The notes beneath the pieces are model-generated. The model saw only the letters and a list, made by a program, of their open reading frames with translations, was not told the origin of the DNA and did not search any database. This document shows, in pieces, positions 38,753 to 47,529 of a DNA stretch of 64,000 nucleotides. Every line of letters begins with the position of its first letter. The first letter of the stretch is position 1. The position numbers and the translations under genes were made by a program. Source of the stretch: Catenovulum maritimum (GTDB taxonomy: Bacteria > Pseudomonadota > Gammaproteobacteria > Enterobacterales > Alteromonadaceae); contig NZ_KQ130493.1 in assembly GCF_001050375.1 (NCBI RefSeq), positions 2,948-66,947 on the forward strand, read 5' to 3'.

Positions 38753-39306
38753 AATAAACCCTCGCGCTTTTTTTGGTCAATACAATCGAATAGTTTTTTT
38801 CTAAGGTTATGAATTGATTTTCGTATTGCTGGTATAGAACGGCCAGTGTTATCTGCAATTTGATTAGCCGTTAAATTTTTTATATAAAAATTGTCGTATA
38901 ATTTTTGGTCTATTTCTCTGAGTTTACTACGGCATAATTGAAGTGCGTTCCAACGCTTTTCACTGCTTGTATCATAGGTAGCTGTATCAGATAATTCGTT
39001 AAGTAGTTCGTCACTTAATCCATAACTTAATTTAGTATTTTCCCTTCTGTAGCTGCGGACACGATTAAATACAATTGCGTTGGCCCATTTTGCAAAGCTA
39101 GTATTGGGTTGAAACTTGTCAAACTCGTGCCATAGCGTCATGCTGGTTTCTTGGAAAAGATCATCTGCAGTCGCTTTATCCATAACAAAAGCGTAAATAT
39201 AAGCATATATCCGCTTTCGATCGGCTTCAAACAGTTCAATAAACAGCTGCGAGTTAAGTTCAAGCTCAGTGTTATTTTTACTGATTACATTTTTATTTGA
39301 TGTCAA
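38749..39306 (-). CDS. ECF-type RNA polymerase sigma factor
   Basis: A 185-residue sigma factor. Region 2 is at about 25-95 (FIELFEADRKRIYAYIYAF, DKATADDLFQETSMTLWHEFDKF, FAKWANAIVFNRVRSYRR), and region 4 has the helix-turn-helix LTANQIADNTGRSIPAIRKSIHNLRKKL (about 145-172). The text resembles the Rhodopirellula/Verrucomicrobium-type ECF subgroup. It directly precedes and overlaps by 4 bases the LamG anti-sigma gene. A TGAACTT/CGTA pair on the minus strand upstream (about 39323-39352) could be an autoregulated ECF promoter. It lies between a PEP-CTERM gene and the rhamnoside locus; either could be its regulon. Confidence 0.9.
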   Translation of the reverse strand: MTSNKNVISKNNTELELNSQLFIELFEADRKRIYAYIYAFVMDKATADDLFQETSMTLWHEFDKFQPNTSFAKWANAIVFNRVRSYRRENTKLSYGLSDELLNELSDTATYDTSSEKRWNALQLCRSKLREIDQKLYDNFYIKNLTANQIADNTGRSIPAIRKSIHNLRKKLFDCIDQKKREGLF

Positions 39307-39402
39307 TGTAATGCCTTTTGCTTAAATACGTAACTTTAGTTGGCTCAAAGTTCAATTGAGCTTAGTTTTAAGTCCAAGTTATTCCACAATAAACCAATAT
39401 AG

Positions 39403-39462
39403 TTAGCGCTCAATTTTTTAGTTGAGCGCTAAGCTGTTAACTAGCCGGTTAGCACTAACCGG
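39403..39462. terminator. two hairpins between sulfatase 3' end and ECF sigma gene
   Basis: TTAGCGCTCAA (39403-39413) pairs with TTGAGCGCTAA (39422-39432), 11 bp; CCGGTTAG (39445-39452) pairs with CTAACCGG (39455-39462), 8 bp with a 2-base loop. They lie downstream of the leftward sulfatase gene and probably end its transcript, although no T run follows on the minus strand. They may instead protect the 3' end. Confidence 0.6.
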
Positions 39463-39493
39463 ATTATCTCAGGTTCAAGCTGACTAAAATTTT

Positions 39494-40909
39494 TTAATAA
39501 TGCAAATAAAGATAGTCTTCTGCTTTTAGTGTATTTTCTAATTCTTTAGGTATCTTGTTATATTTACTTGGCTTATCAAGTTTATACCTAGCATCAAGAA
39601 TCGGCATAATCCCTGGGTTTCCAGATAAAACATCGTTTTGTTGTTTCATCCAAAGTAGCAAGTCATTTGCCATTTCTAGTTTAAGCTTCTGATATCTAGG
39701 TGATGCTGCTAGGTTATTTTGTTCATAAGGATCTGCTGTTAAGTCATACAATTCTTCATACGGAACAGAAGCGTGATGCTGAGCGCCCATTTTAATAAAC
39801 TCGTTTACATAAGGCTTATTGCCTAGGTTTTGTTCAACTACTTCAATTGAGTTCAAATTACGAATATATTTGTAATTTTTACTGCGGATCATTCTGGAAG
39901 GAAATACTTTAGTCGCTAAGGTATTTTGCTTGGTGCTGACGCCATACACATATTTATGGACGGGTTTTGTACTGCCTTTCAATTGTGCAGCAAAGCTTTT
40001 TCCATCTAATTCAGTTGGTGCTTTTCCGCCAGCTAACTCAATAAAAGTTGGTACAACATCAGTGTAGTGAATCATCACATCAGACTGACTTCCTGCTTTT
40101 ATCACACCCGGCCAACGCGCAATAAACGGCACTTTAAGGCCTCGGTCATAAACAGTATATTTTCCTGATACACCATGATCTGAGCTGTAAATGAGCAAGG
40201 TATTTTTTTTCAGATACTTGTCGACTAAACGAATAACATTTTCGAGTTGCTTGTTATCCTCTTCAACATTTCGGTAATAACCAGCGAGTTTATCGACAGC
40301 TTTTTGGCTATTTTTGTTTTTTTCATTATGAGGATAAAATTTCATATCCTTTGCCGAGGCACCAGTGACTTTATGATAAGGTGTGTGGGGGTACATAGAC
40401 GCAATAAACATCACAAACGGCTTTTTCGCTGATTTAAAGTAGCTTTCGATATTTTCTAGCGGGATATTTTTTCTCGGCCCTGAACCTTCAACACTTTCCC
40501 ATTCATGATCCCAATCGAAAACACTTTCAGGTTTGACATGACTTTTGCCCGCTAAAATCACTTCATAGCCAAGTTTAGACATACGTTGTGCAATACTAAT
40601 TTGGCTGTCTTTAACCGGAACATGATTTAAAAATGCACCATTTTTTAGTGGGTAATTACCTGTATAGAGCTGGGACCTGCTAGGCGCACAAATGGCTTGG
40701 CCAGTAAAAGCATTGGTAAAAGTTACCCCTTGTTTTGCGAGCGCATCAACAGCAGGCGTATGGATAAGATCATTACCATATACGCCATAATCTCCCACAT
40801 CTTGGTCATCTGCTAAATAAAACACGATATTAGGTTGTGATATCGCCATAAAGGGTAAAATTGCTAGGCAAACTAGCCATGATTTTCGAAGAAAATATGC
40901 TAAGTACAT
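39494..40909 (-). CDS. S1 family sulfatase, exported
   Basis: A 471-residue arylsulfatase-type enzyme with an N-terminal signal sequence (to about residue 24). NIVFYLADDQDVGDYGVYG gives the first metal ligands (Asp34-Asp35), and ICAPSRSQLYTGNYP holds the C-x-P-S-R motif with Cys74 as the residue converted to formylglycine. SSDHGVSGKYTVYDRGLKVPF supplies the later Asp-His metal site. It removes sulfate esters from a carbohydrate in the periplasm or outside. The maturase (FGE or anSME) must lie elsewhere. It is divergent from the GH78 gene over about 330 bp, so the two may share regulation. The substrate subfamily cannot be set without a search. Confidence 0.92.
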   Translation of the reverse strand: MYLAYFLRKSWLVCLAILPFMAISQPNIVFYLADDQDVGDYGVYGNDLIHTPAVDALAKQGVTFTNAFTGQAICAPSRSQLYTGNYPLKNGAFLNHVPVKDSQISIAQRMSKLGYEVILAGKSHVKPESVFDWDHEWESVEGSGPRKNIPLENIESYFKSAKKPFVMFIASMYPHTPYHKVTGASAKDMKFYPHNEKNKNSQKAVDKLAGYYRNVEEDNKQLENVIRLVDKYLKKNTLLIYSSDHGVSGKYTVYDRGLKVPFIARWPGVIKAGSQSDVMIHYTDVVPTFIELAGGKAPTELDGKSFAAQLKGSTKPVHKYVYGVSTKQNTLATKVFPSRMIRSKNYKYIRNLNSIEVVEQNLGNKPYVNEFIKMGAQHHASVPYEELYDLTADPYEQNNLAASPRYQKLKLEMANDLLLWMKQQNDVLSGNPGIMPILDARYKLDKPSKYNKIPKELENTLKAEDYLYLHY

Positions 40910-40982
40910 ACAATGAGATCCTAAATTAAAACTCTGTTTTTATGGGGGCTTACCCAAATGCTTTTATACACTCGCTTTTCGC

Positions 40983-41031
40983 CTGCTGATTTTTAATCCA
41001 GCAGCCTAAAAAGTTCGATCCAACTTTTTAG
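40983..41031. promoter_or_regulatory. two inverted repeats in the sulfatase/GH78 divergent region
   Basis: CTGCTG (40983-40988) pairs with CAGCAG (40999-41004), and CTAAAAAGTT (41006-41015) pairs with AACTTTTTAG (41022-41031), a perfect 10-bp stem. They lie about 75-120 bases upstream of the sulfatase start (minus strand), where they could be operators or leader hairpins. The rest of the 336-bp gap (40910-41245) is AT-rich and carries both promoters. Confidence 0.55.
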
Positions 41032-41174
41032 TTTGCTTTATGACGAAATACCGAATGTAAATAAATTGCTAATTTAACCACAATTTTAACGTCTTTGTTG
41101 ATTTATTTTGACTTAACATGACTCCTTTTGTGTTTTTTTTGAATTCTGCTATTGGATTTATTTAATAAAACTAG

Positions 41175-41205
41175 GGTATCAATTTTAAATTGAGCCGCCT
41201 TATTC
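41175..41205 (+). promoter_or_regulatory. shared locus motif upstream of GH78 (GGTATCAA-N18-TATTC)
   Basis: GGTATCAA (41175-41182), 18 bases, then TATTC (41201-41205), ending 40 bases before the GH78 ATG. The same two blocks with the same spacing occur at 54085-54115 and 56055-56085, upstream of two other genes of the locus. The spacing fits a -35/-10 pair or a helical dimer site. Confidence 0.55.
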
Positions 41206-41245
41206 CTATATAACGAACACTAAAAAATAGTCATTGAGTAAATTT

Positions 41246-44038
41246 ATGTTTTTTTGTCAGCTTAAACAGGCCTATAAGGCATTCTGGTTATGTATTGTAT
41301 TTCTCACCACTGCATGTGGCGTAATTGAGCCGAGCGCCAATAAATTAGCAGCGCCGGTTAACTTAAAAGTGGGCGAGGGCTTTGTTAACCCGATTGGTTA
41401 TTACGAGTCTTTACCCAGATTTAGTTGGCAACTGCCTGAAGAATCAGAGCAAAAGCAACAACAGAGTTATCAAATACAAGTGGCTAGTTCAGTAAATTTC
41501 ACGGCTAAAAGTTTGTTATGGGATACGGCTAAGATTAATTCAAATTCTAATGCTTGGATCCGTTACCAAGGCCAACCGTTAACTTCTAGACAGCAAGTAT
41601 TTTGGCGAGTTAAAACTTGGGATGAGCAAAACCAAATGTCGAGCTGGAGTGAAGTTCAATCAATAGAACTCGGTTTACTAGGTAATCATGATTGGCTAGC
41701 CAAATGGGTAGGGCACCCAAATCCAGATGGTATTTATAATCGTCCACAATACTTGCGTAAAATTTTTAACCTAGACAAGCCTATCGCTCAGGCCAGATTG
41801 TACATTACGGCTAAAGGTATATTTAAGCCATATTTAAATGGCAAAGCGATTAGTAATGATGTGATGACACCCGGTTGGACGCCTTATCACAAGCGGATTG
41901 AAACCCTTACATATGATATTACACAGCATTTAAAGCAAGGTGAAAATGCAATTGGGGCGGTGCTAGCAGAAGGCTGGCACACAGGACGAATTTTTGGCCC
42001 AACCAAAAAAGACTATGTACTGCCTATGCGCTTGATAGCGCAATTAGAAGTTCAGTATACAGATGGCACAACCAATACCATTAAAACTGATGAGAGCTGG
42101 CAATCTAGCGTACAAGGCCCAGTTCGCAGTGCTGGCAATTACGACGGTGAAACTTACGATGCAAATTTTGAAATGCCAGGTTGGAATACGGTTAATTTTG
42201 ATGACAGTGACTGGTTAGCTGTTAATTTTGAGTCAATCGATACACAGGTACAGCTAAAACCTAAGCGTCATGCCGCGGCAAGTAACATACTTAAATTACC
42301 TGCTGTTGAAATTGTCAGTGTAAAAGATGGCGTCGCCATTTTTGATATGGGACAAAATATGGTTGGTGTGCCCGAAATACAGCTGCCAGCTAAACAAGGA
42401 CAAGCGATTAAACTTCGTTTTTCTGAAGCATTAGAGCATGGTCAGTTTTATGTTAAAAATTACCGCTCTGCAAAAAGTACAGATTTTTATACTCCTAAAG
42501 CAGATGGCGTAATCAATTATCGACCTCAATTTACTTTTCACGGTTATCGCTATGTTGAGGTGAGTGGCTATGATACCAACTTTGAGCCTGAGTTAGCTTG
42601 GTTGTCAGGGCATGTACTGCACTCAAACTTTACTCTGTACGACAATTTTAAAAGTAACCATTCTAAACTTAATAAGCTTTCAGATAACGTTTCTTGGGGA
42701 TTACGCGGTAATTTCTTAGATGTTCCGACGGATTGCCCACAGCGTGATGAACGCTTGGGCTGGACAGGCGATGCTCAAGTGTTTGTTAGTACTTCTATGT
42801 ACAAAGCCGATGTTTATGCATTTTGGGCGGCTTGGCTTGAAAGTTTACGTGAAGATCAAGGCATAGATGGCATGATCCCTAAGTTTGTGCCTTTTAGACC
42901 TTTTTTAACCGATGGTACCGCAGCTGCTTGGGGAGATGCAGCCACTATAGTGCCATGGGAATTATATCAATATACAGCAGATATTAATGTTTTAGCTGAA
43001 AACTACAGCATGATGAAACGTTGGATTGCATACACTGAATTTCATAGTTTCGATTATATCTCTAATATTGGTACTTACGGTGATTGGCTACAGCCTTACT
43101 CTACTAACGGCAGAGCAAAAGGTGATACCCATCCAGACTTAATTGCGACTGCTTATTATGCAAGATCAGTTGAAATAGCGGCACAAACTGCGGATTTATT
43201 AGGTTACAAAGCAGATGCAGAGCAATACAACAAATTATTCTTAAAGATAAAACAAAAATTTAGAAATTACTTTTTTGATCAAGAGTTAAACCTAGTTAGC
43301 ACTGCGATTAAAACCATTAAACGCGATAAAGGTAAACGACTAAGAAAGCCTATCAAAAGTGAAATTCAATTAATCACCACACAAACCAGCTACTTGTTGC
43401 CATTGGCATTTAATTTATTTAATCAGCACGAACAAGACCTAGCGGTTAGCAAGTTGTTGGCCTTATTAAAAGAGAGTGACAATCACTTAAAAACCGGCTT
43501 TTTAGGCACCCCTATGTTGCATCAAATCTTGCAGCGCTATGGCCACAGTGATCTTATGTACGAAATTCTGCTTAAAGAAACTTATCCTTCTTGGTTTTAT
43601 TCAATTAACCATGGCGCAACGACCACATGGGAGCGTTGGGATTCTTATTCTTTAACGGATGGCTACAACAAAGCCAATATGAACTCACTGAATCATTATG
43701 CTTACGGTGCTGTTGCACAGTGGTTTTATAACGGAATGCTGGGGATTCAAGCACTAGAACCTGGATTCAAGCGTTTTGAAATTAATCCGCAATTTACCAG
43801 TAAATTAAATAACTTAAATGGCAGTGTGCCGACCATTAATGGTGATATCAAAGTTTATTGGCAAATTAGACAAGGCAAACTTTCTATGACGATCGATGTG
43901 CCTAAAAACACTCAAGCTCAGTTAAATTTACCTAGTGTAGAGCAGGTAACAATTACTCAAAATAAAAGCGTTATTCACGGTAATAAACATACATTAGAGC
44001 CTGGCTTGTACCAGATCTCTGGTGTGATCCGCTTTTAA
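41246..44038 (+). CDS. GH78 alpha-L-rhamnosidase, lipoprotein
   Basis: A 930-residue enzyme that hydrolyses terminal alpha-L-rhamnose. N-terminal lipobox (IVFLTTAC, Cys at about residue 24) suggests a surface or periplasmic lipoprotein. After N-terminal beta domains (Bac_rhamnosid_N-like, with YITAKGIFKPYLNGK and GWTPYHKRIE), the (alpha/alpha)6 barrel carries the GH78 signature DVPTDCPQRDERLGWTGDAQV (Glu of DERLGW as general acid) and the late GATTTWERWDSY motif (Glu as base). A TTG at 41234 gives four more residues; the ATG at 41246 gives a cleaner lipoprotein signal and was chosen. It heads a rightward run with two GH106 genes, RhaT and an isomerase. Confidence 0.93.
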   Translation: MFFCQLKQAYKAFWLCIVFLTTACGVIEPSANKLAAPVNLKVGEGFVNPIGYYESLPRFSWQLPEESEQKQQQSYQIQVASSVNFTAKSLLWDTAKINSNSNAWIRYQGQPLTSRQQVFWRVKTWDEQNQMSSWSEVQSIELGLLGNHDWLAKWVGHPNPDGIYNRPQYLRKIFNLDKPIAQARLYITAKGIFKPYLNGKAISNDVMTPGWTPYHKRIETLTYDITQHLKQGENAIGAVLAEGWHTGRIFGPTKKDYVLPMRLIAQLEVQYTDGTTNTIKTDESWQSSVQGPVRSAGNYDGETYDANFEMPGWNTVNFDDSDWLAVNFESIDTQVQLKPKRHAAASNILKLPAVEIVSVKDGVAIFDMGQNMVGVPEIQLPAKQGQAIKLRFSEALEHGQFYVKNYRSAKSTDFYTPKADGVINYRPQFTFHGYRYVEVSGYDTNFEPELAWLSGHVLHSNFTLYDNFKSNHSKLNKLSDNVSWGLRGNFLDVPTDCPQRDERLGWTGDAQVFVSTSMYKADVYAFWAAWLESLREDQGIDGMIPKFVPFRPFLTDGTAAAWGDAATIVPWELYQYTADINVLAENYSMMKRWIAYTEFHSFDYISNIGTYGDWLQPYSTNGRAKGDTHPDLIATAYYARSVEIAAQTADLLGYKADAEQYNKLFLKIKQKFRNYFFDQELNLVSTAIKTIKRDKGKRLRKPIKSEIQLITTQTSYLLPLAFNLFNQHEQDLAVSKLLALLKESDNHLKTGFLGTPMLHQILQRYGHSDLMYEILLKETYPSWFYSINHGATTTWERWDSYSLTDGYNKANMNSLNHYAYGAVAQWFYNGMLGIQALEPGFKRFEINPQFTSKLNNLNGSVPTINGDIKVYWQIRQGKLSMTIDVPKNTQAQLNLPSVEQVTITQNKSVIHGNKHTLEPGLYQISGVIRF

Positions 44039-44045
44039 TTTATTC

Positions 44046-44074
44046 TTGTCGGTTTCTGCAATGGAAACCGACAA
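44046..44074. terminator. hairpin between GH78 and first GH106 gene
   Basis: TTGTCGGTTTC (44046-44056) pairs perfectly with GAAACCGACAA (44064-44074) around a 7-base loop. No T run follows, so it is more likely an mRNA-stabilising or partial terminator structure inside an operon. A 14-base direct repeat (TTATTTAGAAAAAT, about 44082 and 44138) brackets the start of the next gene. Confidence 0.6.
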
Positions 44075-44136
44075 CTTAAGGTTATTTAGAAAAATATGTC
44101 CGACCATTCGGATTTAACCCAAGGTTATAAGCTGTT

Positions 44137-47100
44137 ATGTTATTTAGAAAAATTTTTATCATCTTTTTTTGTTGCTCAATCTTCGCTTCATCAGCGAACT
44201 CATTAATTAAACAATTTGAGCAGCCAAATCACGAACATAAACCTTGGGTATTTTGGTATTGGATTAATGGCAATATCACAGCAGAAGGTATAAAAGCTGA
44301 CTTGCAAGCCATGGCCGATGCAGGTTTAGGCGGTGTATTACTAATGCACATCAACGAACATGAGGTGATACCCGCAGGGCCTGTACGTTTTTTATCGGAC
44401 GAATATCAAGCTTTATTAAAACTGACCTTTGAAACCGCCGCCGAGCTAGGTTTACAAGTTAATTTATACAATGGTGAAGGATGGTCGGTTACAGGCGGCC
44501 CTTGGATAACCCCAGAACTTGGCATGAAAGAACTGGCGTGGAGTGAGTTGAATATCAGTAGTTCAACTAAAACGATTCAATTTCCTAAACCGCATGCACC
44601 ACTTGGCTTTTACCAAGATATAGCCACACTTGCTTTTCCAACACCAAAAGGCTTTATTGAGCCCAATTTTGTCGATTTAGTGGATAAAGTGACTGTTTCC
44701 GGCGAAAAATGGTATCAATTTAGTCAAACAGAAAAAGTAATTGATGGCGACTGGAATACTGATGTTAAGCCATCGGTAGATGCGGATACTGGCGAAACTT
44801 ACATCAAGCTAGATTTCAAACAAGACTACACTTTTAGCAATGCATTTGTGAAGTTTGCCGCCTACGGCATGATGGGGCGCAACTACTTAATGGTATCTGA
44901 CGATGGCGAAAACTATCGCGAAGTCGCATTGAGTAAACGAGGCCAAATTTACGACGATATCAGTTGTTTTCAGTTTGAACCTGTGACTACCCGTCACGCC
45001 AAAATTGTGTTTAAACCGACAGACAATAAATTGCTGTATACAGCTATGCCAAAAGTTAAGGTGTCAGTACGTGAAATAGCGTTAGACAATCGAGCTAGGC
45101 TAGATAACTGGTGCCAAAAAGCCGCACATGCGTTTCCATTTTTTATGTTTGAAACTGAAAGGCAAATTTCGCAACCAACACTCGCCAATCACGGAAATAA
45201 CAACAGCAGCATAGACTTCAACTCAATTATTGATGTCAGCGAATATTTAACCGCTGATGGCAAACTCAATTGGACACCACCAGAAAGCTCAGCTAATTCA
45301 GGTAAAGTGGAAAACTGGACAATTGTGCGTTTTGGTATGTCATCAACCGAGGCAATCAACCGCCCAGGTTCAAAAGGTGGTGAAGGTTTAGAAGTAGACA
45401 AAATGGATGAGCGCGCGCTCGATGTGCATTTTGCTAACTACCTAGCAACCGCTAAAAAACTAGCAGGCGATCAAGTAGGTAAAGCATTTGCCAGTACCCA
45501 TGCCGACAGTTGGGAAGTTGGGCGACAAAACTGGACCCAAAATTTTGCCAATGAGTTTAGCCAAAAACGCGGTTATTCACCGATTAAATATTTACCAGCG
45601 ACTTTAGGTTATCAAATTACAAGCCCACAAGCAGGCGAACAAACCAGCGAGCGTTTTTTGTGGGATTTACGTAAAACCATGGCCGATTTAATTGCCGAAC
45701 GTTTTTATGGCGGTATGAAAAAGCGCGCGAATGCTATGGGGATTAAATTTTCAGCGCAGTCAATGAAACCTTTTATTGATAACCTATACGCGCTTGGCCA
45801 AGCTGATATTATCTACGCCAACAGCGCATTTAGATCGCTCAATCCGAAAGACAATGTTAAAAACCAAGAATTTGCTTATTTAACCGCCAAAATGACCGCA
45901 TCGGCTGGCTCAATTTATGGCAAACCTGTGCGCTCTGAGTCCTTTACCTCATTGCCCGAAGCCAACCGCTGGTTAAGTCATCCACTAACCTATAAATCAC
46001 AAGCCGATACCGACTTTGTAGGGGGTGTCACTTTAGTCACTCACCATTTATTTACCCATCAACCTTGGACCAATTTACAACCCGGCATGACCTTAGGTTA
46101 TTGGGGCCTACACTTTGAACGCACCCAAACTTGGTGGCATGAAATTAATGCTTGGAATAGCTATGTACAGCGCAGCCAAGCATTATTAAGCCAAGGCCAA
46201 CCTGTATTTGATGTACTACATTTGTTGGGAGACGACTCATCCACCAAATTCGACCGCGAGTTTGTCTATAACACACTGCCTAAAGGCCACGACTTTGAGT
46301 TTATTTCGACTCATGGTTTGTTGAATGAATTGTACGTCAACAACAATAAAAAACTCAGTTATGCCACTGGCCGCGAATATCAAATATTGTCATTAGCCGA
46401 TGATATGAGTATGCGCCCACAAGTATTGTTAAAGCTTAAACACTTGCTAGAACAAGGCGCTGTAATTGTTGGTAAAGCGCCAGAATTTTCACCTAGTTTG
46501 GCTAATGCACAGCAAGCAGATAAACAAGTGCAACAACTCGCCCAACAAATTTGGAGCGGTCAATATAACCAGCAAGTATTTGCCAGCCTGCCCGAAGCTT
46601 TTGCCCAGTTAAACATTCAGCCAGACGTGCGCATAACTGGCACAGATAATCGCATTATTTGGCGTCATCATCAGCTTAAAACACAAAATAGCCATTTCTA
46701 TTTTGTCAGTAATCTTGAGCAAACAAAAACCACAGCCAAGCTAGATTTTAGAACAACAGCTGAAGTGGTTGAATTGTGGGATACCATGTCGGGCAAACGC
46801 CAACGTTTAACCGATTATTCGGTTAACAAGGGCCGCACGCAAATTGACTTAACCTTTGAACAAGCGCAATCATTTTTTGTCGTGTTTAGCGACACGGCAA
46901 GCACTACTGAAACATATAAGCAAGCGCCGCTTGTGCCAGTACAAAATATTCAAACACCTTGGCGGTTAGACTTTATCAAAGGTGCGCAGCAGCCAGATTC
47001 TGTTGTGTTAAACCAACTTATCGACTTAACCGAGCACCCAACTGACAATGTTAAATACTTTGCTGGTACTGCTCGCTACCAAACCGAATTCACTTTTAAC

Positions 47101-47508
47101 GGCAGGGTTGATTCACAAGCGCAATATTTATTAGATTTGGGTCAAGCTCATCAGTTTGCCCGCGTTTATCTAAATGGCCAAAACCTAGGCGTGCAAATGT
47201 GGGCACCGTATCAGTTTGATATCAGCCAATACCTAACAGTCGGAACAAACCAACTGACGGTTGAAGTAACCAACCTGTGGCCAAACCGTTTAATTGGTGA
47301 TGAGCGCCAATATTCTGATTCAGCTAAGTGGAAACAAAATGGTTATCAAGGATGGCAACTGATTGAATTTCCAAACTGGTTAAAAGGCGCAACACCACAA
47401 CAACCAGGAGAGCGCAATACGTTTGCGACCTGGAAACACTGGGGCAAAGATGACCCATTAATGCCATCAGGCTTGATTGGCCCTGTGCAAATATTGACAC
47501 GCGAATAA
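44137..47508 (+). CDS. GH106 alpha-L-rhamnosidase, first copy
   Basis: An 1123-residue exported enzyme, the usual size for GH106. Signal peptide about 1-22. The N-terminal KPWVFWYWINGNITAEGI, LGGVLLMHINE and NLYNGEGWSVTGGPWITPE segments are the family signature; the barrel continues through EGLEVDKMDERALDVHF, STHADSWEVGRQNW and SESFTSLPEANRW, which holds a glutamate of the kind that is catalytic in GH106. C-terminal jelly-roll domains end with ANLWPNRLIGDERQY-like text. GH106 enzymes cleave alpha-L-rhamnosides, often buried in complex polymers. It is followed 21 bases later by a second GH106; the two are clearly paralogous but not close copies. The ribosome site is weak. Confidence 0.92.
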   Translation: MLFRKIFIIFFCCSIFASSANSLIKQFEQPNHEHKPWVFWYWINGNITAEGIKADLQAMADAGLGGVLLMHINEHEVIPAGPVRFLSDEYQALLKLTFETAAELGLQVNLYNGEGWSVTGGPWITPELGMKELAWSELNISSSTKTIQFPKPHAPLGFYQDIATLAFPTPKGFIEPNFVDLVDKVTVSGEKWYQFSQTEKVIDGDWNTDVKPSVDADTGETYIKLDFKQDYTFSNAFVKFAAYGMMGRNYLMVSDDGENYREVALSKRGQIYDDISCFQFEPVTTRHAKIVFKPTDNKLLYTAMPKVKVSVREIALDNRARLDNWCQKAAHAFPFFMFETERQISQPTLANHGNNNSSIDFNSIIDVSEYLTADGKLNWTPPESSANSGKVENWTIVRFGMSSTEAINRPGSKGGEGLEVDKMDERALDVHFANYLATAKKLAGDQVGKAFASTHADSWEVGRQNWTQNFANEFSQKRGYSPIKYLPATLGYQITSPQAGEQTSERFLWDLRKTMADLIAERFYGGMKKRANAMGIKFSAQSMKPFIDNLYALGQADIIYANSAFRSLNPKDNVKNQEFAYLTAKMTASAGSIYGKPVRSESFTSLPEANRWLSHPLTYKSQADTDFVGGVTLVTHHLFTHQPWTNLQPGMTLGYWGLHFERTQTWWHEINAWNSYVQRSQALLSQGQPVFDVLHLLGDDSSTKFDREFVYNTLPKGHDFEFISTHGLLNELYVNNNKKLSYATGREYQILSLADDMSMRPQVLLKLKHLLEQGAVIVGKAPEFSPSLANAQQADKQVQQLAQQIWSGQYNQQVFASLPEAFAQLNIQPDVRITGTDNRIIWRHHQLKTQNSHFYFVSNLEQTKTTAKLDFRTTAEVVELWDTMSGKRQRLTDYSVNKGRTQIDLTFEQAQSFFVVFSDTASTTETYKQAPLVPVQNIQTPWRLDFIKGAQQPDSVVLNQLIDLTEHPTDNVKYFAGTARYQTEFTFNGRVDSQAQYLLDLGQAHQFARVYLNGQNLGVQMWAPYQFDISQYLTVGTNQLTVEVTNLWPNRLIGDERQYSDSAKWKQNGYQGWQLIEFPNWLKGATPQQPGERNTFATWKHWGKDDPLMPSGLIGPVQILTRE

Positions 47509-47529
47509 GGGTAATAACGGGTAATAACA

